Source: Desulfovibrionales bacterium (GTDB lineage: Bacteria; Desulfobacterota; QYQD01). Taken from it: DNA of 48,254 bases. A program made the position numbers and the translations under genes. The notes under the pieces were generated by a model that saw only the letters and a program-made list of their open reading frames with translations, did no database searches and was not told where the DNA came from. The stretch spans positions 1 to 48,254 of the forward strand of contig JAQURM010000013.1 of assembly GCA_028715605.1 (NCBI GenBank), read 5' to 3'. Shown here one piece after another: positions 41,939 through 48,254 of this stretch; within the stretch, counting starts at the first letter, position 1, and the number at the start of each line of letters is the position of its first letter.

Positions 41939-42348
41939 AAGACTTTACTCCAGTTATCGTAGCTTTCTGTTGCAAGTATTGAGCCTATTCTGCGGCTGAC
42001 CTGGCAGGCTCAGCGCGACTGCAATACCCATCCAATGTCCGGATCGTACGCGTTCCGTGCACCGGACGGGTGGATATTATCCACATCCTCAGGGCCTTGG
42101 AGGATGGGGCGGATGGTGTCTATGTGGCCGGTTGCCTGGAAGGGGAATGCCATTTCCAGACCGGAAATCTCAAGGCGAAAAAACGGGTTCAATACGTTAA
42201 AGGGCTCCTGCGCGACCTGGGCATTGAGCCGGAAAGGGTGGAGATGTATAATATGTCCGCGTCCCAGGGCGGGCGCTTTGCGGAAGTGGCCAGGGAAATG
42301 GTAGATCGGATAAAAAAACTAGGGCCCAGTCCGTTACGAGGAGAATAA
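41935..42348 (+). CDS. mvhD: Selenocysteine-containing MvhD (Sec16)
   Basis: A 137-residue MvhD read from TTG 41935, which overlaps the hdrA stop codon, through an in-frame TGA (41980-41982). The sequence around it is VAFCCKY-Sec16-AYSAADLAG; the Cys paralogue has CTYCTYTAADMAG, so the TGA replaces the second Cys of a CxxC pair. The remainder is a normal MvhD: YPSNVRIVRVPCTGR, GCLEGECHF and a C-terminal helix. No start codon with a ribosome site exists after the TGA that would leave a full MvhD domain. This gene will be missed or called truncated by standard gene finders. metV2 follows 3 nt later. Confidence 0.9.
41995..42014 (+). promoter_or_regulatory. SECIS-like hairpin of mvhD (Sec16)
   Basis: GCTGACCT pairs with AGG-C-TCAGC (one bulged C) around loop GGC. 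The loop starts 21 nt after the TGA. The loop lacks the U found in the E. coli element, so this one is less certain than the other two. Confidence 0.55.
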
Positions 42349-42351
42349 CGT

Positions 42352-43020
42352 ATGATTGTTGGCGAACAGAAGCCATTTGCTGAAATTGTCGAGATGCTGA
42401 AGGGGTTCCAAAAGATCCTGGTTCTTGGGTGTGGCACCTGCGTAACGGTGTGTTTTGCCGGCGGCGCCAAAGAGGTGGAGATCCTTTCGTCGCTGATTCG
42501 CATGGACCGCAAGAAAAAAGGGGAACCCGTTGAGATCGTGGAGAAGACCCTCGTCCGGCAGTGTGATCCGGAGTATCTTCAGGAGCTTTCCGGGTCCATA
42601 GGCGAGTATGACGCGGTGCTGTCCATGGCCTGCGGCGTAGGCGTCAATTTCCTGGCAGATACCTATGCGAACACCGTTTTCCTCCCCGCACTAAACACCA
42701 AATTCATGGGAGTCACGGAGGAACACGGCGTCTGGTCCGAGCGCTGTGCCGGCTGCGGCCAGTGCATTCTGGACATGACCGGCGGACTGTGTCCCATAGC
42801 CCGGTGTTCCAAAGGCCTCTTCAACGGCCCCTGCGGCGGCTCGGTCAATGGGAAATGCGAGATAAGCAAGGACGTGGACTGCGTATGGCAGCTGATATAT
42901 GACCGCCTGAAGGGTCTCAATCGACTGGACAAGCTTGACGAGATTTTCCCCATAAAGGATTGGTCGGCGAGTCCCCACGGTGGTCCGCGGAAGATTGTGA
43001 GAGAGGATCTGAAAGTATGA
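42352..43020 (+). CDS. metV: MetV (copy 2)
   Basis: A 222-residue MetV: LGCGTCVTVCFAGG, VRQCD, LSMACGVGVN, then CAGCGQCILDMTGGLCP, CSKGLFNGPCGG, GKCE and CVW. ATG is 3 nt after the Sec16 mvhD stop, and the stop overlaps the metF2 start (ATGA). With hdrA copy 3 and the Sec16 MvhD it forms a compact five-gene unit. Confidence 0.93.
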   Translation: MIVGEQKPFAEIVEMLKGFQKILVLGCGTCVTVCFAGGAKEVEILSSLIRMDRKKKGEPVEIVEKTLVRQCDPEYLQELSGSIGEYDAVLSMACGVGVNFLADTYANTVFLPALNTKFMGVTEEHGVWSERCAGCGQCILDMTGGLCPIARCSKGLFNGPCGGSVNGKCEISKDVDCVWQLIYDRLKGLNRLDKLDEIFPIKDWSASPHGGPRKIVREDLKV

Positions 43021-43934
43021 AATCGGGAAGCAGTCTGGAGAGAATACTGGAAAGCGGGCAGTTCGCCGTAACCTCGGAGTGCGGGCCACCCAAGGGAACT
43101 TCGGGCCAGGTGGTCAAGCGCAAAGGGGAACTCCTGAAGACCTGCTGTGACGCTTTGAACATAACGGACAACCAGACGGCCATCGTGAGGATGTCCAGCC
43201 TCAGCGGGTGCGTTCTTCTGAGGGAACTGGGTATAGAGCCGGTGATGCAGATGGTGGTGCGCGACCGGAACCGGATCGCCATTCAGAGCGACATTCTGGG
43301 CGCCGTGGCGCTGGGAGTCCGTAATCTGCTTTGTCTATCCGGTGACCACCAGAGATTCGGCAATCATCCGCAGGCGAAGGGGGTCTACGATATTGATTCC
43401 ATTCAGCTCATACAGACGGTCAAAAGGATGCGCGATGAGAAGAAGTTCATGAACGGAGAGGATATCTCGGGCGATATCCCGCTCTATATCGGCGCTGCGG
43501 CCAATCCCTTTGCGGATCCTTTTGAGTTCAGGGTCAGAAGACTGGCCAAGAAGATAAAGGCAGGGGTTGATTTCATCCAGACTCAGGGGATATTTGATGT
43601 GGAGAGGTTCTCCCGCTGGATGGCCATGGCCAGAGACGAGGGCCTGCATGAGAAGGTGCATGTTTTGGCCGGGGTTATTCCCATCAAATCCGTGGGCATG
43701 GCGCGGTACATGGCCAAGAACGTGGCCGGCATCTCCGTACCGAGGGAACTGGTCAGCCGGATGGAAGGGGCCAAGGACGCCAAGGAAGAAGGCCTGAAGA
43801 TAGCCATCGAGATCATTGAGCAGGTCAAGGAGATTGAAGGAGTTCACGGCGTTCATATCATGGCTGTGGCCTGGGAGGATGTCGTGCCGCGCATTGTTGA
43901 GGAGGCAGGGTTGATGCCCAGGCCGATAGTGTAA
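43017..43934 (+). CDS. metF: Methylene-tetrahydrofolate reductase MetF (copy 2)
   Basis: A 305-residue MetF: catalytic Glu in SECGPPKG, NITDNQTA, VRDRNRIAIQSD, LSGDHQRFGNHPQAKGV, ANPFADP, DFIQTQGIFD and GVIPIKSVGMARYM. ATG 43017 overlaps the metV2 stop. The HPQAKGVYDIDS block and QTQ motif are shared with copy 3 but not with copy 1, so copies 2 and 3 are closer to each other. Confidence 0.94.
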   Translation: MKSGSSLERILESGQFAVTSECGPPKGTSGQVVKRKGELLKTCCDALNITDNQTAIVRMSSLSGCVLLRELGIEPVMQMVVRDRNRIAIQSDILGAVALGVRNLLCLSGDHQRFGNHPQAKGVYDIDSIQLIQTVKRMRDEKKFMNGEDISGDIPLYIGAAANPFADPFEFRVRRLAKKIKAGVDFIQTQGIFDVERFSRWMAMARDEGLHEKVHVLAGVIPIKSVGMARYMAKNVAGISVPRELVSRMEGAKDAKEEGLKIAIEIIEQVKEIEGVHGVHIMAVAWEDVVPRIVEEAGLMPRPIV

Positions 43935-44007
43935 TGATTGTTGCTCGTTGCGGGGATTGCGTTTCGCATGGAGTAGAACGCGTAACTCGTAACCCGTAAC
44001 TCGTATG
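43935..44007. repeat. Heptad array (CGTAACN type)
   Basis: The right arm reads CGTAACT, CGTAACC, CGTAACT, CGTATGA in strict register. The left arm has GTTGCTC, GTTGCGG. A related hairpin (CCACGAA with TTCGTGG) lies at 44436-44490 after the first receiver gene. Confidence 0.65.
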
Positions 44008-44018
44008 AAGGAGGGCTC

Positions 44019-44432
44019 ATGGGAACGAATGCAAAGATTATGGTAGTGGATGACGATCCGGATATGCGTGAGACCCTGGAGATGATACTCGGATCCGTCG
44101 GCTATACAGTAGTTACTGCCTGCAACGGCGAAGAATGCCTGACACGCCTCAAGGAAGAGCAGCCGGACTTACTTATCCTTGATCTTCTTATGCCCAAAAT
44201 GGATGGCTTTGAGGTGTGTAAGGCCCTTAAAGATCCGAGGCGTGCCAAATATGCCCATATGCCGATTATTATCCTCAGCTCCATAAGGGAGGGGGTCAGC
44301 CAGCGCCGCTACGAACTGGAGACGGGCGTGCAGCTTGATGTAGACGACTATGTGGAAAAGCCTGTGGAAAGCAAGGTCTTGCTGGAACGCGTGGGGAGGA
44401 TTTTGGATAAGAGGCGTTCTGCCACGAATTGA
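44019..44432 (+). CDS. Stand-alone response regulator receiver protein
   Basis: A 137-residue single receiver domain with the acidic pair in VVDDDPD (Asp11-13), phospho-acceptor Asp55 in LILDLLMPKMDG, and the Lys in VEKPV. It has an insert before the Lys (SQRRYELETGVQLDVDDY) longer than in classical receivers. There is no output domain. ATG is behind GAAGGAGGG. It is the first of three signalling genes inserted between the second and third metVF pairs. Confidence 0.9.
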   Translation: MGTNAKIMVVDDDPDMRETLEMILGSVGYTVVTACNGEECLTRLKEEQPDLLILDLLMPKMDGFEVCKALKDPRRAKYAHMPIIILSSIREGVSQRRYELETGVQLDVDDYVEKPVESKVLLERVGRILDKRRSATN

Positions 44433-44512
44433 CCACGAAGTGACAAAGACAACCGACAATTAACCGATGATTAATCCGGATTCATTCGTGGTTAAAACTT
44501 CGACAGCGAGGT

Positions 44513-44902
44513 ATGGCCGTGAGTAAGAAAATATTGATGGTAGATGATGACGTTGATTTTTGTGCGGCAGCCAAACTTCTCCTTGAGAGTAAGGCTTACG
44601 AGGTTGTCTTAGCCCACGACGGGAAGGAAGGTCTGGATAAGGTCCGGACCACGGGGCCGGATCTGGTTATCCTGGACGTAATGATGCCGGAAATGAATGG
44701 GTATGATGTGTGCGTCGTTCTCAAGTCCGATCCAAAGTTGAGTCACATACCAATCATTCTCCTCACCGCGGTGGACCAATCCATATTCAAGACGACCTAC
44801 ACTAAAGAAATGGGTCTAATGACCGAGGCCGATGACTATATTGCCAAGCCGGTCGATTCTGCTGAGTTGGCGAGGCGGGTGGAACGGTTATTGAGCCCGT
44901 AA
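44513..44902 (+). CDS. Stand-alone response regulator receiver protein
   Basis: A 129-residue receiver with VDDDVD, phospho-acceptor Asp55 in VILDVMMPEMNG and Lys in IAKPV. It has the same kind of insert before the Lys as its neighbour (TTYTKEMGLMTEADDY), so the pair probably arose by duplication. There is no output domain. A GTG at 44519 has better spacing from GCGAGG than ATG 44513. The kinase gene follows 16 nt later. Confidence 0.9.
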   Translation: MAVSKKILMVDDDVDFCAAAKLLLESKAYEVVLAHDGKEGLDKVRTTGPDLVILDVMMPEMNGYDVCVVLKSDPKLSHIPIILLTAVDQSIFKTTYTKEMGLMTEADDYIAKPVDSAELARRVERLLSP

Positions 44903-44918
44903 ACATGAAGACGGATTT

Positions 44919-46388
44919 ATGCTGACTAAACCGAACATATTAGTAGTGGAAAACAACATCGCCGTCCTTAATAAAGTAAATCAACTTTTAACCGGCCGGG
45001 GGTATAACGTTGTTGTGCTTGAAACCGCCAGAGAGGCATTGGATTTTATTCAGAAAAATCCGGGCGGTGTTGATATAATGCTGCTGTCTCTTGAACTCCC
45101 ACGCCTGGGAGCCATGCCGCTTCTGGAGACTCTGCGGAAAGCGAGAAGCGAGATGCTGATCCTGGCCATGTCTGCAGATTGCGGTGAAGAGGCCATTGAG
45201 GCCATACACGCCGGGGCATACGACTGCATACGAAAGACGTTTACTACAGAGCGCTTCTGGACGAAGATGGACCGGGCCATAGAAAGATTTCACCTAAAGC
45301 GGGAGTTGGAAGCTCTGCAAAGAGAGAGGCGATCCCTTCAGGGCTGTGGATCGGACAGCATGCGGGCCATTTTTGACAGTATTGCCGACGGGATTATGGT
45401 TACCGACCTACATGGAAATCTTGTATTTTGCAATTCAAAGGCGTCCGATATGCTTGATATATCATGTGACGAGTTGGGGCGCCCGGTTCAACAATTCATA
45501 AGAAATAAGGAACTGGAGAAGTTGCTATGTGCCGCCAGAGTAGAACCTGTCGAGCACCCCAAAGGTCACCATGAAGTCTGTTTATTGGAGACCGGCGATA
45601 AACGTCTAAGGATCCATGTCAATCCCGTGATCAATAGAGATGAGGTGCCGATTGGGACGGTAGCCTTAATCCACGATGTTGCGCGCATCAGCGGTATGAA
45701 TGCATTAAAGGATGATTTTATATTTATGGTTTCCCATCAACTAAAATCGCCTTTGAGTTCCATGCTGATGCAGCTCTCTGTAGTCGTAGACGGCCTGGCC
45801 GGTGAGCTTAATGCGAAACAGAAGGACCTGCTTGCGAAGGCCAAGGAAAAAACCAAAGGGATGATTACCCTGGTCAACGACCTTTTGGACTTCCGCCGTA
45901 TTGAGGAAGGGAAGGTCTTACAACAGATAGAACGCTTAGATCTGCGGGAGATACTGCAGCGGACGGTCGAATTGACGGCCATGTCGGCTGAGGATAAGGA
46001 TATAACTTTCGAGACGCACGTAACTGAAGATTTGCCGCTCATAAGTGGTGACCGTAACGGAATAGAGGCGGTTCTCCTCAACTTGATCAGCAATGCGATC
46101 AAGTACACACCCGGCGGTGGGCGGGTAACAGTCGATATATACGAAAGCGGTCAAGATCTGCGCATCAAGGTGGTAGATACCGGCATAGGCATCGCGCAGT
46201 CCGATATGCAGCGTATCTTTGACAAGTTTTATCGTATCAGGTCGGAAATAACCAAAAATATAGCCGGCACAGGGCTGGGCCTTTCTATTGTCAAAAAGAT
46301 AGTCGACCTCCACAGAGGTACCATTCATGTAGAGAGCGAGGAAAACAAGGGTACCACGTTTATAGTTTCACTGCCCATTGCCAGCTAG
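44919..46388 (+). CDS. Sensor histidine kinase with degenerate N-terminal receiver and PAS domain
   Basis: A 489-residue cytoplasmic protein with no membrane segment. Residues 1-125 are a receiver-like domain that cannot be phosphorylated normally: the acidic pair is Glu-Asn (VVENN, 11-12) and the acceptor position is Ser57 (LLSLELPR). A PAS domain (about 148-260) has DGIMVTDLHGNLVFCN. The HisKA domain has the phospho-accepting His273 in SHQLKSPL. The ATPase domain has the N box NLISNAIKYTP, DTGIGI and GTGLGLSIV. It is likely the kinase for the two lone receivers upstream. The signal may be cytoplasmic, for example redox state or a C1 intermediate; that is inference from position only. Confidence 0.93.
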   Translation: MLTKPNILVVENNIAVLNKVNQLLTGRGYNVVVLETAREALDFIQKNPGGVDIMLLSLELPRLGAMPLLETLRKARSEMLILAMSADCGEEAIEAIHAGAYDCIRKTFTTERFWTKMDRAIERFHLKRELEALQRERRSLQGCGSDSMRAIFDSIADGIMVTDLHGNLVFCNSKASDMLDISCDELGRPVQQFIRNKELEKLLCAARVEPVEHPKGHHEVCLLETGDKRLRIHVNPVINRDEVPIGTVALIHDVARISGMNALKDDFIFMVSHQLKSPLSSMLMQLSVVVDGLAGELNAKQKDLLAKAKEKTKGMITLVNDLLDFRRIEEGKVLQQIERLDLREILQRTVELTAMSAEDKDITFETHVTEDLPLISGDRNGIEAVLLNLISNAIKYTPGGGRVTVDIYESGQDLRIKVVDTGIGIAQSDMQRIFDKFYRIRSEITKNIAGTGLGLSIVKKIVDLHRGTIHVESEENKGTTFIVSLPIAS

Positions 46389-46497
46389 GTCCGGCAAGAG
46401 GGGGTCTGTTTTTGCCGCAAGGCCGCCGATACACAAAGAATGTAAAAATCTTGGTGATGTTGTGTCTTAGTGGCCGGCAGTTACGGGGAGGCGGGAT

Positions 46498-47151
46498 ATG
46501 ATTATTGCTACACAAAAAGACCTGGCGGAAATAAAACACATGATCGCTCCCTATAAAAAGGTTCTGATAGTAGGGTGTGGTATGTGCATGACGTTCTGTT
46601 CCGCAGGCGGGCCGGATGAGGTGGCAAGGCTGGCCGAAAATCTGGCGACGGACAGAGAGGGACTGACCGTAGAAAAGGGCATGATTCCCCGGCAGTGTTC
46701 GGATAAATTCATCGATCGCCTGGAGGAGAAAATTCAGGATTATGAAGCCATCCTTTCTATGGCCTGCGGCAACGGCGTGCAGGCTGTGGCCAGACGGTTT
46801 CCGGACAAACGTGTTCTGCCGGCGCTCAACACACAGTTTATCGGCATTGAACAAGAACCGGGCGTCTGGACTGAAATGTGTATGGCTTGCGGCGATTGTA
46901 TCCTGGGGAGGACGGCCGGTGTGTGCCCGGTGACACGCTGTGCTAAGGGCCTGCTCAATGGGCCGTGTGGCGGCTCCCAGGAGGGTAAGTGTGAGGTTTC
47001 TAAAGATCGCCCCTGCGCCTGGCAGGAGATATACCATGGACTAAAGCGGCTGGGGCTTTTGGATTATTTAAGAGGCGAGACGCAAATAAAGGGCTGGGCC
47101 GTTCACCCGGGTAGGGTAATTAGGGAAGAACTGAAGGCGAAAGAAGGCTGA
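46498..47151 (+). CDS. metV: MetV (copy 3)
   Basis: A 217-residue MetV: VGCGMCMTFCSAGG (Met replaces the Thr or Ser seen in copies 1 and 2), PRQCSD, LSMACGNGVQ, then CMACGDCILGRTAGVCP, CAKGLLNGPCGG, GKCE and CAW. ATG follows GGGGAGGCGGG. It follows the kinase by 109 nt. No HdrA or MvhD lies beside this pair, unlike copies 1 and 2. Confidence 0.93.
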   Translation: MIIATQKDLAEIKHMIAPYKKVLIVGCGMCMTFCSAGGPDEVARLAENLATDREGLTVEKGMIPRQCSDKFIDRLEEKIQDYEAILSMACGNGVQAVARRFPDKRVLPALNTQFIGIEQEPGVWTEMCMACGDCILGRTAGVCPVTRCAKGLLNGPCGGSQEGKCEVSKDRPCAWQEIYHGLKRLGLLDYLRGETQIKGWAVHPGRVIREELKAKEG

Positions 47152-47229
47152 AACTGCAAGCTACAGAGATAAACGGCAGATGAAAAACTTTATGCGCTCT
47201 GTGGCTGATATTGAAAAGAGGGTGGCAAA

Positions 47230-48105
47230 ATGAGTTTCAGACAGGCTTTAGAATCGGATAAATTCTTAGTCACGGCGGAAATCGGGCCTGGGAAGGGGAC
47301 TGATACGGGTGTTCTTCTGGAAGATGCGTCCATCTTAAAAGACCGTGTTGATGCCATTAATGTGACCGATATGCAGAGTTCTGTCATGCGATTGGGTTCC
47401 CTGGCCGTCTGCCACTTATTGACGGATATGGGGATCGATCCTGTCCTGCAGGTGACTTGCAGGGATCGAAACCGGTTGGCCCTCCAGGCCGACCTCCTCA
47501 GCGCCTGGGTACTGGGGATCAGAAACGTCCTGGCGCTCACCGGGGATCATCCGACCCTTGGAGATCATCCCCAGGCCAAGCCGGTGTTTGATCTGGACTC
47601 GGTGAGTCTGCTGGAGGTGATCGGCAAACTTAACGGCGGCGCGGACATGGTTGGGAATGAGCTTAAAGGGGCTACTGATTTTCTTCCCGGTGCGGTAGTT
47701 AACCCAGGTGCGGATACCGAGGCCGCGCTTGATTTACAGATTATAAAGATGGAAAAAAAGATGGAAGCCGGTGCCCGGTTTTTTCAGACCCAGGCCATTT
47801 ATGACCTGGACCTGTTTGCGAAGTTCATGAGACGGGTGGAGGGGTATAAGACAAAAATCCTGGGGGGTGTGATCCTGCTTAAGTCGGCGGGTATGGCCCG
47901 CTTTATGAACAAAAATGTGGCCGGAGTTTTTGTTCCCGAATATCTGATCAAAGAGATGACGGAGACCAAGGACAAAGCCAAGACCAGTATTGAGATAGCG
48001 GCACGATTAGTGAAGGGGATGAAGGACCTATGCCAGGGTGTACATATCATGGCCATCGGGTGGGAGAAGAGGGTTCCCCATGTGTTGGATGAAGCAGAAC
48101 TATAA
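47230..48105 (+). CDS. metF: Methylene-tetrahydrofolate reductase MetF (copy 3)
   Basis: A 291-residue MetF: Glu in TAEIGPGKG (copies 1 and 2 have PPKG), VTDMQSSV, CRDRNRLALQADLLS, LTGDHPTLGDHPQAKPV, RFFQTQAIYD and GVILLKSAGMARFM. RBS AGAGGGTGG. It is the pair nearest to the acs genes and could be the version that serves the corrinoid methyl-transfer step directly. Confidence 0.94.
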   Translation: MSFRQALESDKFLVTAEIGPGKGTDTGVLLEDASILKDRVDAINVTDMQSSVMRLGSLAVCHLLTDMGIDPVLQVTCRDRNRLALQADLLSAWVLGIRNVLALTGDHPTLGDHPQAKPVFDLDSVSLLEVIGKLNGGADMVGNELKGATDFLPGAVVNPGADTEAALDLQIIKMEKKMEAGARFFQTQAIYDLDLFAKFMRRVEGYKTKILGGVILLKSAGMARFMNKNVAGVFVPEYLIKEMTETKDKAKTSIEIAARLVKGMKDLCQGVHIMAIGWEKRVPHVLDEAEL

Positions 48106-48109
48106 AGAA

Positions 48110-48200
48110 GCATTCAGCTTTCAGCTATCAGCGTTCAGCAACAAGGCAAAAAGAGACTTGTTTTGGACCTGAGCTGACAGCTGACCGCTGACAGCTACTG
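48110..48200. repeat. Heptad array with complementary arms (TCAGCNN type)
   Basis: The left arm reads TTCAGCT, TTCAGCT, ATCAGCG, TTCAGCA. The right arm after about 30 nt reads GAGCTGA, CAGCTGA, CCGCTGA, CAGCTAC. It is nearly the same element as at 10919-11003. Confidence 0.75.
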
Positions 48201-48215
48201 TAAGGAGGGAAAGGA

Positions 48216-48254
48216 ATGGCTTTAGAGATACCAAAGGTTTCTTATTCAGGGAAA
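48216..48254 (+). CDS. acsD: Start of acetyl-CoA synthase/CODH corrinoid protein subunit (AcsD-like), cut by window end
   Basis: Only 13 codons are visible (MALEIPKVSYSGK) behind a perfect TAAGGAGG ribosome site. This N-terminus resembles, from memory, that of the small corrinoid/iron-sulfur protein subunit (AcsD, delta) of bacterial CODH/ACS clusters. Its position after metF copy 3 fits an acs gene. The call depends on 13 residues and context and could change with more sequence. Confidence 0.5.
   Translation, partial: MALEIPKVSYSGK

Noticed and set aside
42070-42348. MvhD starting downstream of the TGA
   Set aside because: It would lose the CxxC motif and the first strands of the domain; the TTG start overlapping the hdrA stop with Sec16 restores a complete protein.

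Overview
The window looks like the chromosome of a sulfate-reducing or sulfur-disproportionating member of the Desulfobacterota (former Deltaproteobacteria) with a complete Wood-Ljungdahl pathway. This rests on dsrA-dsrB-dsrD and a dsrN-like gene, a fused siroheme decarboxylase, and a long one-directional block of C1 genes (fhs, folD, cooS, three metV-metF pairs, and the start of acsD) mixed with heterodisulfide-reductase-type electron-transfer genes. No rRNA, CRISPR array, insertion sequence or prophage was seen.

Layout. 1-5.2 kb: the 5' part of secD behind a tRNA-Leu gene (minus strand), tRNA-Phe, a class A penicillin-binding protein, two overlapping PilZ genes and the stub of a metallo-beta-lactamase-fold gene. 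5.3-9.6 kb: ahbAB fusion and dsrABD, closed by a strong terminator. 9.6-13.4 kb: a large unrecognised protein, a cysteine-cluster protein, a HEAT-repeat protein and a TPR protein. 13.5-15.4 kb: dsrN-like siroheme/cobyrinate amidase plus ferredoxin, driven by a promoter almost identical to the dsrA promoter, with the same short inverted repeat downstream. 15.6-19.8 kb: a divergent dnaA beside an AT-rich gap, an HD-domain gene, ddl and plsC. 19.95-48.25 kb: the C1 block, all on the plus strand.

The C1 block is the most interesting part. Formate is activated by Fhs, carried to methylene-THF by FolD and reduced to methyl-THF by MetF/MetV. CooS and the acs genes that begin at the right edge would make or break acetyl-CoA. 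Around the MetFV pairs sit three roughly 1,010-residue HdrA proteins, each holding two FAD/HdrA-like modules in one chain, three MvhD proteins, three HdrC-like proteins and a single HdrB. I infer flavin-based electron bifurcation or confurcation at the methylene-THF reductase step, as described for the HdrABC-MvhD-MetFV complex of Moorella.

Three of these genes are interrupted by an in-frame UGA exactly where paralogues in the same block carry a conserved cysteine. Each UGA is followed at bacterial SECIS distance by a small hairpin. They are read here as selenoproteins: HdrA (Sec63), a long MvhD (Sec69) and a short MvhD (Sec16). The two MvhD paralogues place selenocysteine at different conserved positions. 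A two-component module (two lone receivers and a kinase with a degenerate receiver) is inserted between the second and third metVF pairs.

A second theme is a set of intergenic arrays built on a 7-nt period, with left and right arms roughly complementary. They recur between genes throughout the window with different heptad sequences.
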